A DNA stretch of 64,000 bases from Salvator merianae (GCA_003586115.2 QVOM02000025.1:89077449-89141448); one strand, 5' to 3'; positions 1-11,204 are shown, counted from the first letter of the stretch. Numbers and translations: made by a program. Notes: a model not told the origin generated them from the sequence alone.

Positions 1-34
1 CTTGCAAGAGTGAAACAAAGGTGAAACCTATATT

Positions 35-66
35 TCCCCCCCCCCGAATGGGGGGGTGAATAGGTG
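35..66. repeat. C-run/G-run short hairpin
   Basis: A run of nine or more C is followed after four bases by seven G and a further G-run, so the strand can fold into a small GC hairpin. The rest of positions 1-440 shows no gene or recognised repeat. Confidence 0.5.
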
Positions 67-439
67 GGGGTGATTTTGAAGGGCAGGGCAGCCAAAGGAG
101 GGGGTTATAGCAATCTTTTGAAAGAAACACAGAAAATGGGAATTTAAATTTGCCCACCAAAGGTAAGATTCTGTGGCTTGCAGCCTTTGAATCTTACCAC
201 TGATTTTTTTTTTTTTTTAATGCATATTCCCAGTGACAAAAGAGAACCTACTAAGCACAATATTTGGACTGCTTCCTTGAAGAAACAGGAACAGATGCTG
301 TCCACTAGCAACTGTTGCATGGTTAAAAACAGGAATGGCCAAGAGTGGCTGCAAGCAATCTTTTGCTCGGTGGCTGGAGAGCCGGCAGGTCAAACTTGTG
401 TCTGCGCTGGTGTAAAAGGACCTTTTTAATGTTTTAATA

Positions 440-720
440 ACAAATATTACAAGATTTCTTTCCCCCTGCCCGTTGCCTGCTGAGCCAACATGCTGAGAGA
501 CCATATTTATGGCACTGTAAAGCACAATGAAGGCGTTGGTGCTGGGAATACTAATCGCCTGAAGTTTATTACGCCAAGCCTGAATGCTTCATTTTAATTG
601 CATGGAAACATTTAATTTGTTAGATGGTGTGTCATGTAGCTTTCCTCAGGCACCAGTAACTTATAGCCACACTGGGGCAATCTACCAGCCAAGGAGAGGT
701 TATAAAATTAAATGGATATT
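440..720. other. Candidate conserved non-coding element
   Basis: A single-copy stretch of balanced composition without transposon signatures. It contains several TAAT/ATTA cores and TTTAAT motifs of the kind bound by homeodomain proteins. Frames are closed by stops, so it does not look coding. The call rests only on composition and the absence of repeat matches; a cross-species alignment would decide it. Confidence 0.2.
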
Positions 721-777
721 TTTGGCCTCTTTTTCTCTTCCTTGGCTCTATTTTATGTTTTCTATAAGTATGTGCTC

Positions 778-880
778 ACACTTGTGTGAGTGTGTGAGTG
801 CGTGTGAGAGAGATCATGGACTGTTCTTGGGATGTCTCTGTGTGCGTGTGTGTGTGTGTGTGTGTGCACATACATTTGTG
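778..880 (+). repeat. (TG)n-rich microsatellite region
   Basis: Imperfect GTGTGAG units lead into an uninterrupted TG run at about 841-867. Open frames across it are an effect of the repeat. Flanking 881-1140 has no recognised feature. Confidence 0.85.
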
Positions 881-1143
881 TTTGGCAAAGTTCACAGCCA
901 TCTGCTTAGAGAGAGGGCTAAACCAAGCAGCACCCTAAATGGAGAATTTATTCAGCCTCAGACGTTTTTTCCACTGAAAGCCTGGAATCAGTCACGATTC
1001 ACGCCTGGATCTGTGTCACTGTGCAGACTCCTGTTCCCAGAGACTTCTCTGTACTTTTGCCTTGGGGATTTGCCTGAACTGGGCAGGAAGGACACTTGAG
1101 CTAAAAGTCTAGTCAAAGACTGAACAGAAAGAACATAAAAATG

Positions 1144-1616
1144 TAAGATGAGCTCTGCTGGATCAGGACATAGCCCATCTAGTCCAGGATCCTATTTGAC
1201 ACAGTGACCTACCAATTGCTTCTGGGCATCTCAAGCAGAAAACAGGAGCAAAAATTTCACCTGCTCTCGACTCCCTGCAAATGGCCTTTAGAGGCATCCT
1301 GCCTGTCTCTGGAGGCAGTACTTAAGGCTTCTATTCCAGATAATAACATAAGAGGAGCCCAGCTGGATCAGACCATAGCCCATCTAGTCCAGCATCTTGT
1401 CTCACACAGTGGCCCACCAATCGCTTCTGGGCATCTCAAGTAGAAGACAAAGGCAAAACCTTCACCTGCTCTTGTCTCCCTGCAAATGGCCTTTAGAGGC
1501 ATCCTGCCTTGTCTTTCCAATATAGAGCCTATATTGCATCAATATAGGCATCAATTCTAATAGCCATTGACACACATGCCATCCATGAATTTCACTAACC
1601 AAGGAAAGGAAAAGTG
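1144..1616 (-). mobile_element. CR1-like LINE 3' UTR, two tandem units
   Basis: Read on the minus strand this is the 3' non-coding tail of a CR1-like LINE. Hallmarks on the plus strand are 'ctgctggatcagg', 'catctagtccag', 'cacagtgacctaccaattgcttctgggcatctcaagcagaa' (in parts) and 'ggcctttagaggcatcctgcctgtc'. The tail appears twice in a row, the second unit starting with 'taacataagagg' near 1345. The same family recurs at about ten places in the window. There is no open frame of LINE protein here, only the tail. Confidence 0.75.
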
Positions 1617-1946
1617 AGAATGCTCCCCTGCTTCAATGAATGCCCTCTGCCCTTGAAAGTTCTTCAGTTGTTGTGAGAGCCCTGAAACAAAACGGAATGA
1701 GCCACACCTACTTTTGCCTCCTGCAACTAGAGTTGTGAATCAGCTGCAGAAATTTGCGTTCTGGGGACTTCTCGATTGCACCCTCTCCCTTTTGTTGCGA
1801 GATGTTGACTTTGCCAGAAGAAGATTTTGTGCCTTTGTAGTTTTTTGGGATGGGGCAGTTGGTACAAGTTGAGGCAAAGGGAAGATTCTTCCCTGCCACA
1901 TGTCGGTTCACAGGATTTTTTTAAACAGGCACATCTGGAAGGAGAT
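1617..1946. other. No recognised feature
   Basis: Single-copy sequence with short open frames on both strands and no protein similarity I recognise. No RNA gene or transposon end was seen. Confidence 0.5.
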
Positions 1947-2025
1947 GCTTTGCTCTGTTCTGCTCTGCTCTGCTCTGCTCTGCTCTGCTCTGCTCTGCTC
2001 TGCTCTGCTCTGCTTTGCTTTGCTC
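1947..2025 (+). repeat. (CTCTG)n pentanucleotide microsatellite
   Basis: About twelve consecutive copies of the 5-bp unit TCTGC/CTCTG, flanked by degenerate TTTGC units. Two overlapping open frames read through it (Leu/Cys/Ser-rich) and are artefacts. Positions 2026-2620 downstream contain nothing I can assign. Confidence 0.9.
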
Positions 2026-2624
2026 CTCCTCATCCTGGCTGCCTCAGGGGCGACACTACTTGTGATGCTTCCTTTGGGAAGCTTCTATTCTTCTGCTTCC
2101 CTAAGACACTGTCACTCCATTTCATTTTCATCATTTGAATATCTCCCCCCTTTTTTCCCTTCCAACTGGGAGCCCAAAGCAGTTACTAACAACATATTGT
2201 GGGCAAATGCAACAATATCAAAAACCAGCCAACATGAAAAAGTTCATCAGTAAAAGCAAGAGAGCAATCTATGAACACATTTTATTTGTAATAGAAAATT
2301 CATGGTCATTAAATCAATACAGGCTTACCTGCCACGCGGGCTTTTAAATAACTAAGTACCTAAGAATAAGGAAAGCTAGCAGAGAGATGTCTAAGTAAGA
2401 AGAAGCCCACTGACCTACAACTCCATAATCCAGAGGAAACATGTGGTCCCCAAAAGGAATTTTTCCAAACTTTGTACATTGACATGATAACAATGCAAGA
2501 AACTGAGGGCAATAATTATTCCCACATAAACACAGCAGAAATCTTTATACAGGGTTCATTTCACTGGCATTCATTTCTAGGCTTGTCCTGCCCTTATCAC
2601 AGCTCATAAGAACTAAGAACATAA

Positions 2625-2893
2625 GAGGAGCCCTGTTGAATCAGGCCACAGCCTATCTAGTCCAGCATCCCATCTCAGCCAGTGGCCCACCAATTGCTTC
2701 TGGACATCTCAAGCAGAAGACAAAGGGAAAATCTTCACCTGCAACTCAGCTCCCTGCAAATGGCCTCCAAAGGCATCCTGCCTGTCTCTCCAACCTGGAG
2801 GTGGTACCTAGTCATGCATTCTAGATAAGAACATACATTGAGTCCAGCTGTATCAGGCTGCAACCCATCTAGTCCAGCATCTTGTCTAACATA
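2625..2893 (-). mobile_element. CR1-like LINE 3' tail, left part (split)
   Basis: Minus-strand CR1 tail with 'aacataagaggagccctg', 'catctagtccagcatc' and 'ggcctccaaaggcatcctgcc' on the plus strand. A second unit begins near 2826 and breaks off at 'cttgtctaaca'. The expected continuation 'cagtgactcaccaattgcttctgg' resumes at about 3624, after a MITE. The pieces are one fragment split by insertion. Confidence 0.75.
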
Positions 2894-3623
2894 GGGCCTA
2901 TTTGCACTTAGCGAGCGGAACATTCCAGGTCACTCGCTGGAATGGAGCATTCTCCCCTGCAAACAGCCCCAGCTGACTAGAAACTCACTGAAGCCCACCT
3001 GAAGTTCGCCTGTAGATCACCAGCTGTAGTCAAGAAAATTGTAGTCTCCAAGCCAACTAGCGCGATCAGGTGAGAATCGGGAGTGGTGCGTTCGCACCAC
3101 TTCAACGTTTGGAATGGTGAATGGGCAAGGACTGTGTGGTCATGCAGGTGCCATCAGATGGTTCAAACCCAGGTTTGGACTTTGGGACCCGGACCCCGGT
3201 GGCCATTCTGGGCACATGGCCAGACACAGCTCCTCTGAGTCCAGACACAGCTATCTAACTAGTACACTCCGGCCCTTTCTGCACTTGGACGTATTCCAGA
3301 TTATATCTCAGAGTAGGGACCTGCCATCTGCGTGCTAGTGCAGACTATGATAGACCCTGGGCAAGACCTTTCCTAGTTTGCACTAGCATGTGCATAGCAG
3401 GTCCCTATTCTGGGATATGATCCACAATAAGGCCAAGTGCAGAAAGGGCCTCCCATTCACACTGCTTCCCCAGCTGTTTGGCTTGCAAAGTGTTCCAGTG
3501 CTGACAAGTGCAAACATTCCTCACGGTACCCAATCTTTTTTTTTTTTTTTTACCGTACCTGTTCCTGGCCAGCCTGAACCCTGCTAATTAGAACATTCTA
3601 CTGTCGTTAAGTGCAAACAGGCC
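2894..3623 (+). mobile_element. Harbinger-like MITE, long subgroup (contains nested MITE)
   Basis: Starts with GGGCCTATTTGCACTTA and ends with TTAAGTGCAAACAGGCC, an imperfect terminal inverted repeat (TIR). Its interior matches other copies in the window at 23116, 34088 (reverse) and 37740, for example 'cagccccagctgac', 'gatcaggtgagaatcggg' and 'ggacccggacccc'. No transposase frame is present, so it is non-autonomous. It sits inside a CR1 tail and carries a 180-bp MITE. Confidence 0.75.
3271..3450 (+). mobile_element. Short Harbinger-like MITE nested in the 2894 element
   Basis: 180 bp starting GGCCCTTTCTGCACTTGG and ending CCAAGTGCAGAAAGGGCC, an 18-bp perfect inverted terminus. It is flanked by TCC on both sides, a 3-bp target duplication. 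The interior is itself largely palindromic: 'gggacctgcca...tgctagtgcagac' is mirrored by 'tttgcactagcatg...gcaggtccc'. Related copies lie at 19005 and 57691. Sequence of the host MITE resumes cleanly after the insert. Confidence 0.8.
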
Positions 3624-3810
3624 AACAGTGACTCACCAATTGCTTCTGGACATTCTCAAGCAGAAGACACTTGCCCTCAACTCCCTGCACATCGCTCTTA
3701 GAGGCATCCTGCCTATTTCTCTGGCCTAGAAGCTGTATCTAAGCATCCATTCTAGTAGCCATTGATACATCTGTTCTCCATGAATTTTTCTGTCACACCA
3801 TGTCTTTTTT
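3624..3810 (-). mobile_element. CR1-like LINE 3' tail, right part (split)
   Basis: Continuation of the CR1 tail interrupted at 2893: 'cagtgactcaccaattgcttctgg', then 'cttagaggcatcctgcc' and 'tctagtagccattgatacatctg'. It ends near 'catgaatttttctgtc'. Confidence 0.7.
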
Positions 3811-4084
3811 TAAGACCTCAGTTTAAAGTCAGTATCTATTTGACACAAAATGTGCCTAGGCTGTTTCGTGGCTTGACCTTGTAGTTTAGGCTGCCGCGAG
3901 CTGATCACGTCAGATTTTGGAAGCAAAGTGGCTATGGGCCTGGAAGTCTCCGCTGAAAAATGATGACTTCTGTCGGAACAAGTCTGATTGGATTGTATGA
4001 TTGGACAAGAACCTAACCAGTCACAACCGTATGAAACCTTCTGTTCTCCTGCCGTTTGCATTGCATATACCCAGAGATCAGAAG

Positions 4085-4345
4085 TCCCACCTTCAACTTT
4101 CCAAGTTGATTGATTTGAACTGAGAACTATAGAAAACTGCAGCTAAAAGTGAACTTGCACTTAATTTTTTGTGGCAGTTTAATTTTACCTGTTCTCTTTC
4201 CTCATGATTGTCTTTATTGCAGATCAGTACGGTAGTTAATATTATTTTTAAATGCATTGTAAAATCATTTATACTTTTACTTATGCAATATATTATGCTG
4301 ATTTTGGATTGAATTATCCTGAAAGCTTTGAGCATGTTTAATCTT
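4085..4345. other. Candidate conserved AT-rich non-coding element
   Basis: AT-rich single-copy DNA with many ATTA/TAAT and TGATTGAT-type cores, including 'ttgattgatttg' and 'gttaatattattttt'. No repeat signature is visible. The 80-residue minus-strand open frame across it has no protein character I recognise. Low-confidence call from composition only. Confidence 0.2.
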
Positions 4346-4727
4346 CAGAAGACAAAGGAGGGATGGACTAGCCCTTTTGTGCCATGAGAAAACAGGATCG
4401 TGACCTGTTCTCTGCCATCCCAGAATGTTGGAAGTGGACTAATGGCTTTACATTATGAGGCAGATTCTGGCTGAATATTGGGAGCTGGGTGTCCTCACAG
4501 TAAGATCGGTTCAGTGGTGAAACTGATTAGCTATGGAGGTGGTGGGATCTGCCACTTTCTCTGTGCTCAAATATTAATGGGGAAGTCACCTGCTGGAGAT
4601 GTTTTGGTTTGGATTCCTGCACGGAGCAATGCAGTGAACCAAAGACCTCAAGTGGGCCTTTCCAATTCTGATTTCCTGATTTTGTGAAAACCTGATATGG
4701 TCTTAAACATGCACACATAAGAATGCA

Positions 4728-5200
4728 AGAACATAAGAGGAGACCTGCTGGATCAGGCCACAGCCCATCGAGTCCAGCATCCTGTCTCAGGCAGTGAACC
4801 ACCAGTTGTTTCTGGCCATTCTCATAAAAACATAAGAAGAATCCTGCTGGATCAGGCCACAGCCCACCTAGTCCAGCATCTTGTCTCACACAGTTGCCCA
4901 CCAATTGCTTCTGGGCATCTCAAGCAGAAGACAAAGGCAAAACCTTCACCTGCTCTTGACTCCCTGCAAATGGCCTTTAGAGGCGTCCTGCCTGTGTTTC
5001 CAACCTGGAGGCAGTTCCTAGGCATCCAATCTAGTAACCATTGATACACCTGTCCTCCATGAAGTTCTCACCCTTTCTTAAATTATCCAGGCTGGTTGCT
5101 GTCACCACCTCTTCTCATAGTAAATTCCAGACTGATGACTCTCTGGGTGACGAAAAGAGGAAGCGTGCCTCTAGATTTGAGTTAAAACCCACAAATTTCC
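4728..5200 (-). mobile_element. CR1-like LINE 3' end with remnant of ORF2 tail
   Basis: A short tail unit (4728-4815) is followed by a second unit from 4830. It runs into the reverse complement of the CR1 ORF2 C-terminus near 5060-5200 ('ccaggctggttgctgtcaccacctcttc'). Reading frames are broken. Tail units recur in tandem as in the other copies of this family here. Confidence 0.75.
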
Positions 5201-5580
5201 CAGGCCTATATTGGGTATGTCAAATCAGTAACCCAGATACATCCCCAGGTTAGTCCACTGATAATCCATAACATCACTATTATGAGAAATCTGGCAATGA
5301 TGCTGGATTTCCTGTAGTAGTGACGACTATTTACATGTCTGCAAACCAGTTTCCTTATTATCTCACTTGGACCTATCCAGAAGCCGGCCAAGTATGGGGA
5401 AAACAGCAAAAGGAAATGGGTGGGCGTTTGGTTAACTTCTGGGTAGCTCCACGCAAGATAATAATGATACAGTCCAGTAGACATGGAAGGCTCCTTGCAT
5501 CTGGTGAGGGGCAGCAAGAAGATCTTTTTTTAGGTCCTGCATCATTTTTCCTGTCTGAAGGCAGCCAGAGAGAAACAGAA
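5200..5580. other. No recognised feature
   Basis: Overlapping short open frames on both strands, none with recognisable protein features. No transposon termini were found. Confidence 0.4.
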
Positions 5581-5716
5581 GCTGCATCCAGACGTCACTT
5601 ACTTATTCCACTATATTTGGATATTCTGGAATAAAGCATGGATACTGCAGAATATCCTTTGCTTTATTCCGGAAGATCCAAATATAGTGGAATAAGTAAG
5701 TGACATCTGGATGCAG
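5581..5716. mobile_element. Near-perfect palindromic foldback element
   Basis: The left arm begins GCTGCATCCAGACGTCAC and the right arm ends GTGACATCTGGATGCAGGC. The arms continue to pair through 'ttacttattccactatatttgg' (in parts) to 'ggaataaagca', about 58 paired bases with few mismatches around a short centre. CAGA flanks both ends, a possible 4-bp target duplication. A related but decayed terminus occurs at 60512-60971. No open frame, so a MITE; superfamily unassigned. Confidence 0.65.
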
Positions 5717-5799
5717 GCAGAGACAAAGAAGGGAGCTGTCCAGAAGATTATTACAGTAGAAAATGGATACCTAGCAGGTTCTGCAAACTACAGGTGTTA

Positions 5800-5960
5800 T
5801 TTATTTATTAATGTACTTGCTTATTTCAATATTTATATCCTGTCCTTCACCTATGTCCCAGGGTGAGTCACAACATGAATAAAACAATAGAACCAGCCAA
5901 TATCCTAAAAACATAATTAAACTATAATACACTGGAGTTTAATTGGGGTTTAATAAAGAG
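5800..5960 (-). mobile_element. LINE/SINE 3' tail remnant (L2-like)
   Basis: 'atttatatcctgtccttcacc' followed by 'ccagggtgagtcacaac' (in parts) and an AT-rich run resembles the reverse complement of the '...gagataaatataaa' tails of L2-like LINEs and SINEs of reptiles. Only the tail is visible. The rest of 5717-6837 has no recognised feature. Confidence 0.4.
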
Positions 5961-6845
5961 GGTGAGGAATTATTGCAATTCCTCTCCTAACATCCATGAC
6001 AGGTGAGTGAAAGGTACTTGCAGAATGATGCTAAAATGATGTCAGCACTCACCTGCTCTCTCTTGGGTCTCTCCTGAGGCTCTGTACCCAAGCAGCCTTG
6101 CAGCTGGGAGGGGTGGGTGGAGTCTCACTGTGATGATGTCATCACAGGGCCCACAGTGACCCTCCACCACCTGCTCTTTCCCTAGGGTGTGCCAAGTCCT
6201 AACAGGGCAGAAAAGAATTCGTTCACTCACCTGCCCTCTCCTCCTCCCCCAAGATGTCACGTATGTAAGGGGAGGAATGGCATTAATCTCTTACCCTGTG
6301 AGCAGTTCAGGCTCATCGACTTCCTGCTTGACACATCCTGATTGTAAATCTGAAGCTGTACACTAATGGAGCTATTGGGTACCTCTGCTTAAATGGTACA
6401 GTTTTGACTAATACCATACTGTTTCAAATAATTTCAAGCCTTCATGTTCAATCCATTCAGAATGATTAAAAACTGCTTGAGGGGGCAGGAACAAGGTGGG
6501 CAGTAAGTGATGTTTGTGGCCTTCCTTCTGCCCACCCTTGTTTTGCCCGTGCTAGAAGTAGCTAGTAGGAGCAGAAAATCACCCTTGCACAGTTGTAAAC
6601 GTAGATGTGAAAGCATCCATCCAGCAGCTTTAGGGAGGTGAAAAAGTCCACAGTATGGTCATTTTTGAGCACAGAGAACTTTGAAGAGTCTCTTTGTTAG
6701 AAGCAGCTTCAAATTCCTTTCCAGGGACTTCCACAGAGCTGATTTTTCCAGCTCTTTGAGACCTTCTCTATAGGTCATATAGAAACATCGATTTGGAGAT
6801 GGGGCCCAAACCTAGTGGAGATGGGCCTCAAGCTTGAATTTGTAC

Positions 6846-7203
6846 TAGAGATGTGCATGAACTAAAATCATGTGTTTAGTTCACCATGAAACTGAACACC
6901 TGTTTGTTCAGTTCGAGGGTGAACCAGTTAATCGAATAAATGGTTGTTCACATTCACTTTTGAACTGGTTTGAATATAAGAAACACCATTTTTTCCGTTG
7001 AAAAAACCATTTGCACAGGCAAAAACACAGCGAACATGAACTGTTCGATGGCATAGTTTGTGTTCGCAAGAGGGGGGCAGGTTTGGTTCAGTCAAATTTT
7101 TGGATAATCGAGCAACCAAATGTTTGGTTCGACACGAACATTCACGAACACAGCTGGTTCGCTATGAACCGCAAACCAACCGAACCAGTTCAGCGCATCT
7201 CCG
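6846..7203. mobile_element. hAT-like MITE, family B
   Basis: Starts TAGAGATGTGCATGAAC and ends near GCGCATCTCCG. It is flanked by ATTTGTAC and ATTTGCAC, an 8-bp target duplication with one mismatch, as expected for hAT elements. The interior is rich in GAAC/GGTT motifs ('gaaccagtt', 'gaactgttcg') shared with the copies at 19179, 24820, 49084 and 59087. No transposase frame. Confidence 0.75.
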
Positions 7204-8170
7204 ATTTGCACCATCGTGGACGAAGCTGAACCACAGACAAAGCACATAGCTCAGGATTATGAGAGCTGAGAAGTCTTAAACGATTTATTGATACATAATG
7301 CTCAACGTTGGCATAGAAGAAAATTAATACTAAACTATAAAAAACAATAAAACATTGATCCAAACAGTGCAGGAAAGACGTGTACAGCAATATCAAAGGC
7401 ACGGCCTAATCATGATTCTGACAACAGGAACTGAATTAGCCCTTCATCTGCCTACAGAAATTCCCTGTAGCTCATCGCATGACACATCTTCAGCCATGTG
7501 AACTTTCCTATCGCTCATCACAATGTTTAGCCTTTTAGAATATTCATAGCTGCCTATCTTGTTATTGGGCATTGGGGGGGGGGTGTCAAACCCTCCTTTC
7601 ATCTCCTAGTGAGCCAGACCAACAAGGGGAAGGGGGGGGGGAATTGGAAAGGGAATAGAGAAAATGAAAGGAGGTGAAATGTCAACAATAGGGTATTTTT
7701 CCCCCCAGCATTTTAGACCTTGCTTTTTAAAGGCATCAGGAAAGAGGAAAGAGACTTGGCCCGATTTCGTGGCTAGCGAAGGGGCCGGAGGCCTATTTCA
7801 CTTTCTATCATTTGCCCAGAATGTTTCTGTGTGGGTGGGGGAAGAGTGTAATTAGCAGCCCTACCATTTGTCACACCTTCCCATAGCTCTCGGAGCGTCT
7901 CACCAGCTCCTTCAAAACAACCCGAGTATGTTATGGTTTCACCATCTGCTGCGACACCTGTTGATGCTCCTTTTGGCCTCTTATCAGGATCCACGTTTCT
8001 GTCCTTATCATCGGGTGCCAACATCTCCAACTGGCTGTCATTTGACTTGAGCCTTGCCCAGAGCCTGACTTTTCTACCCCTGCCTTCCAATTTCGCTCAT
8101 CACAGCTGCTCGGATGTTTCCTGGGCATAACAGAGCCAGGTTGAGGCTTTCCAGCAGTTGCAAAAAGTTG
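7204..8170. other. Single-copy region without recognised gene
   Basis: No transposon ends recognised. G-runs occur at 7574-7583 and 7629-7638. Overlapping open frames at 7773-8130 on both strands show no domain I know. The stretch 7640-8110 could be conserved non-coding DNA, but nothing in it proves that. Confidence 0.4.
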
Positions 8171-8173
8171 TTA

Positions 8174-8339
8174 GGCTGCTTTCATATGCCCTTAAAAAAA
8201 TAAAAAAAATAACAAAAACCCTGAGGAGGCTTAGAGACGGCTCGGAGATGGTTCGCAAGTGGATCGTTCACATGAAGACCACACGCCGCTCTCTCTAAGG
8301 CACTTTCGAACTGCTTTTTTGCTATGTGTGACTGCAGCC
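8174..8339. mobile_element. Possible small MITE
   Basis: Begins GGCTGCTTTCATATGCCC and ends with the approximate inverse GTGTGACTGCAGCC. It is flanked by TTA and TCA, possibly a mutated 3-bp TTA duplication. Only one copy is visible in the window, so the call is tentative. Confidence 0.35.
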
Positions 8340-8837
8340 TCAGTGAAGCTTGGGTACTGACTGTTTTTTCAGGTAAGGACTGCTTCTGAGGGCAGTTCTC
8401 TTAGGTTGGCAGTGAATCCTGCCCTGCGAAAGTCCCAATCCACCGAATCCTGAATCGCTGTCTTTATACCTACACAGTGAAACAAGAGGCAGAAAACAAT
8501 CGTACATTTAAAATTCCATTTCTGAAAATGGCATTTTGTACTAGAGGGCCTCACACTCCACTGCTTATATAGGCTGAGTTCATAATATCTGAGCAATGAG
8601 AAAATAATTGGCTTTCACTGCAAAGCATGCTTGGATCAGGCTGATCTGCTGCTTCTGTTGGAGAACGTCTAAAGACCAGGAAAAACTCTTCCACTGCTAG
8701 GACCTTATAGGATCTCAAGTCCTTGCTGACAGCAGTTCCAGAAGAGGCATCCTACCATTCCTAAGCACACGTGTGGGGCAATAGCTTGGGTCCTGGATGT
8801 CTAAAGCAGCCCTTTCTTCCATAAACCCTGCCCATGT

Positions 8838-9215
8838 TTTAAGATCACAAAGTGAGGGCTTACTTGTTCCACTGCCTTCCGAGGTGTGAAGGGATATGGC
8901 ACACAGGAGGGCCTTGTCTGTGGCAGCCCCCCCCCCCTGCCCCAGGGTTTGGAATAGCCTCTCAGTGGGGCTATGCCAGATGACAACTACATATGGTTTT
9001 CAGTGCCTGGTTAAAATGTTCCCCTTCAACTGGCCATTGGATTTCTACTTCCTCTGAATGTAGATCTGCTGGGGTGGGAGGGACCGAGAGAGGAGATGGG
9101 ATGGTTATAATTTAAATATGTTTTAGTGTTTGTTTAATCATGTGACCTACCCTGGGACCTTCAGTTGAAGGAGGAGATGCAAATGTAATAAATAACTGAA
9201 CAAAAAACAACAACA
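8838..9215 (+). mobile_element. L2-like LINE 3' end (ORF2 tail and 3' UTR remnant)
   Basis: 'aggagggccttgtctgtggcag' (in parts) followed by 'gggtttggaatagcctc' resembles the degenerate codons of the 'RAFS-VAPR-WNSL' motif at the C-terminus of L2/CR1-clade ORF2. The 3' end 'ctaccctgggaccttcagtt' plus 'gagatgcaaatgtaataaataa' (in parts) is a typical L2-like tail. Frame broken. A similar tail is at 55255-55345. Confidence 0.55.
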
Positions 9216-9375
9216 AATTTGTTGTAAACTACATTGGGACTGCTCCTTAACTCACCAAGTACCTGGCAGAAATTCCTGCAGGCAAAGGAAGCCAGGAGTA
9301 CAAGCTTATTTTGGATATGGGCACTTTGGCTTAGTTATAAGGGATATGAGACTGAAGAGCTTGTGCCTGAAATCA

Positions 9376-10150
9376 TAAGAACACAAGAGGAGACCTGCCG
9401 GACCAGGCCACAGCCCATCTAGTCCAGCATCCTGTCTCACACAGTGGCCCACTAGCTGCTTCTGGCAGAAGACAAAGACAAAACCCTCACCTGCTCTTGA
9501 CTCCCTTCAAATGGCCTTTAGAGGCACCCTGTCTGTCCCTCCAACTTGGAGGTGGTACCTAGGCATCCATTGATACACCTGCTTTCTATGAATTACGAGA
9601 AGCCCTGCTAGATCCGGCCACGGCCCATCTAGTCCAGCATCCTCTCTCACACAGTGGCCCACCAGTTGCTTCTGGGCATTCTCAAGCAGAAGATGAAGGG
9701 AAAACCTTCACCTGCTCTCAGTTCTCTGCAAATGGCCTTTAGAAGAATCCTGCCTGTCTCTCCAACCTGGAGGCAGTACCTAGGCATCCATTGTTCTAGC
9801 CATTGACACACCTGACCTCCATGAATCTGTCCAACCCTTTCTTAAAGCTATCCTTGATGATTCCTGTCACCACCTCTTCCAGTAGTAAATTCCATTGAAT
9901 GAACCTCCTAGGTGAAAAAATACTTCCCTTTGTCCGTCCTAACTCTCCTACCCACCAGTTTCATAGAGAGCCCCCTGGTCCTAGTATTGTATGATAGAGA
10001 GAAGAATTTCTTTCTAACTACCTTATCCATACTGTGCATGATTTTATATATTTCAATCAGGTCTCCTTTTAAATGCCGCCTTTCAAGGCTGAAGAGGCCA
10101 AGACATTGCAGCCTGATTTTGTAGTCCCAACCCCTTGGTCGTTCTAGTCA
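9376..10150 (-). mobile_element. CR1-like LINE: ORF2 C-terminal remnant and two tandem 3' UTR units
   Basis: Plus-strand order is two 3' UTR units (9376-9590 and 9595-9830), then the reverse complement of the ORF2 C-terminus up to about 10110 ('ccgcctttcaaggctgaagag'). Read on minus, the decayed frame corresponds to CR1 residues like 'RRL-GDLIEIYKIM' and 'GKYFFT'. Frameshifted and non-functional. Confidence 0.8.
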
Positions 10151-10655
10151 CCCTTGTCTGCAGCCTTTCTTACCAGCTGCTCTCTAGAGAAAAATCTGGG
10201 GAAAGGTAACCCTTACAGAGGCACTGTGAGATGTCACACAGCAAACAAGAGAAGCAGTCCCACAGTCATGACTGAGGAAGGGAGAAAAAGGAGAATGTTG
10301 CTGTAGCAGGAACAACAATGCACTATAGGGACGATGCCACATGAACGTTTCAAAAGTGGTCCACATTTGAAGACTTTGGTGTACAGACCCACTTATTTTA
10401 TCCATTAATTTAAGCATTGAGATGTCCTGTACGCCCTCGCTTACTATGCAAGGGTTTGAGGTCATCCCTTGTGGTGGACAGCCAGAATATGTAGAATATG
10501 CATGACTAGATCTTCTTCTGCTCACAGGTTAAAGTAGAGGAGGGGGGGCAGGATGCTGATGCAGCGATTCCCAATAAGCCATACATCAATTGCCTAATGC
10601 CCAGTATATTCCGTGGTGCTTCTAGTACACAACATTGCAGAATCAGACAGGACAA
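10150..10655. other. No recognised feature
   Basis: Single-copy DNA. A 113-residue minus-strand frame (10184-10525) has no recognised motif. Nothing else is supported. Confidence 0.4.
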
Positions 10656-10666
10656 GTTGTTCTCTT

Positions 10667-10993
10667 GAGGAGGCACGGTGGCGCAGAAGGCTAAGGCACT
10701 GATCTTTCAATAGGAGGATCAGAGTTCGAGGCCCTTGTCTGCCGTTTAGAGGGGATGAGCACCCTCTATGGCTTCTAGCTCCAGTCAACCTAGCTGTTCG
10801 AAAGCAAGTAATTGCAAGTAGATAAATAGGGAGCATCACATTGTGTGATGCGGAAGATAGATGTAAGCCTTTGGGCGAAAAATAACCTTGTAAGCCACTT
10901 TGAGTCAGCTTCGGCCGAGAAGAGCAGGGTATAAAAACCAAGTTCTTCTTCTTCTCCTCCTCTTCCTCCTCCTCCTCCTCCTCCTCCTCCTCC
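10667..10993 (+). mobile_element. tRNA-derived SINE with (CTC)n tail
   Basis: The head carries an RNA polymerase III A-box-like TGGCGCAGAAGG (10679-10690) and a B-box-like AGTTCGAGGCC (10723-10733), spaced as in a tRNA. The body ends with 'cttgtaagccactttgagtc' and 'gggtataaaaacc', a LINE-like tail, then (TTC)n/(CTC)n. TTCTCTT flanks both ends (10660-10666 and 10994-11000), at least a 7-bp target duplication. The full head and internal promoter suggest a near full-length copy. Confidence 0.8.
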
Positions 10994-10995
10994 TT
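10939..10995 (+). repeat. (TTC/CTC)n microsatellite
   Basis: TTC then CTC trinucleotide run forming the 3' tail of the SINE. Confidence 0.9.
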
Positions 10996-11204
10996 CTCTT
11001 AACATCTGACTATCACTGCCCTTTTCTCCTTATCTGCCCCATTTCTCTAGCAACTGGTAGCCTAAGCCAGAATAACAGGAAAGGCAGCACCCTGGCAAGT
11101 TGATAACAGGCCAGGTTGTAGAAGTGCCTCCATGGCTCGCCCATGGGAAAGGGTCAAGACATGGTAGAATGCACATAATTGTGACAGATGCTCATCTGTG
11201 GTCC

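Noticed and set aside
10679..10733. Functional tRNA gene
   Set aside because: The A- and B-box-like motifs belong to a SINE head with a LINE-like tail and target duplication; the cloverleaf arms do not pair well.
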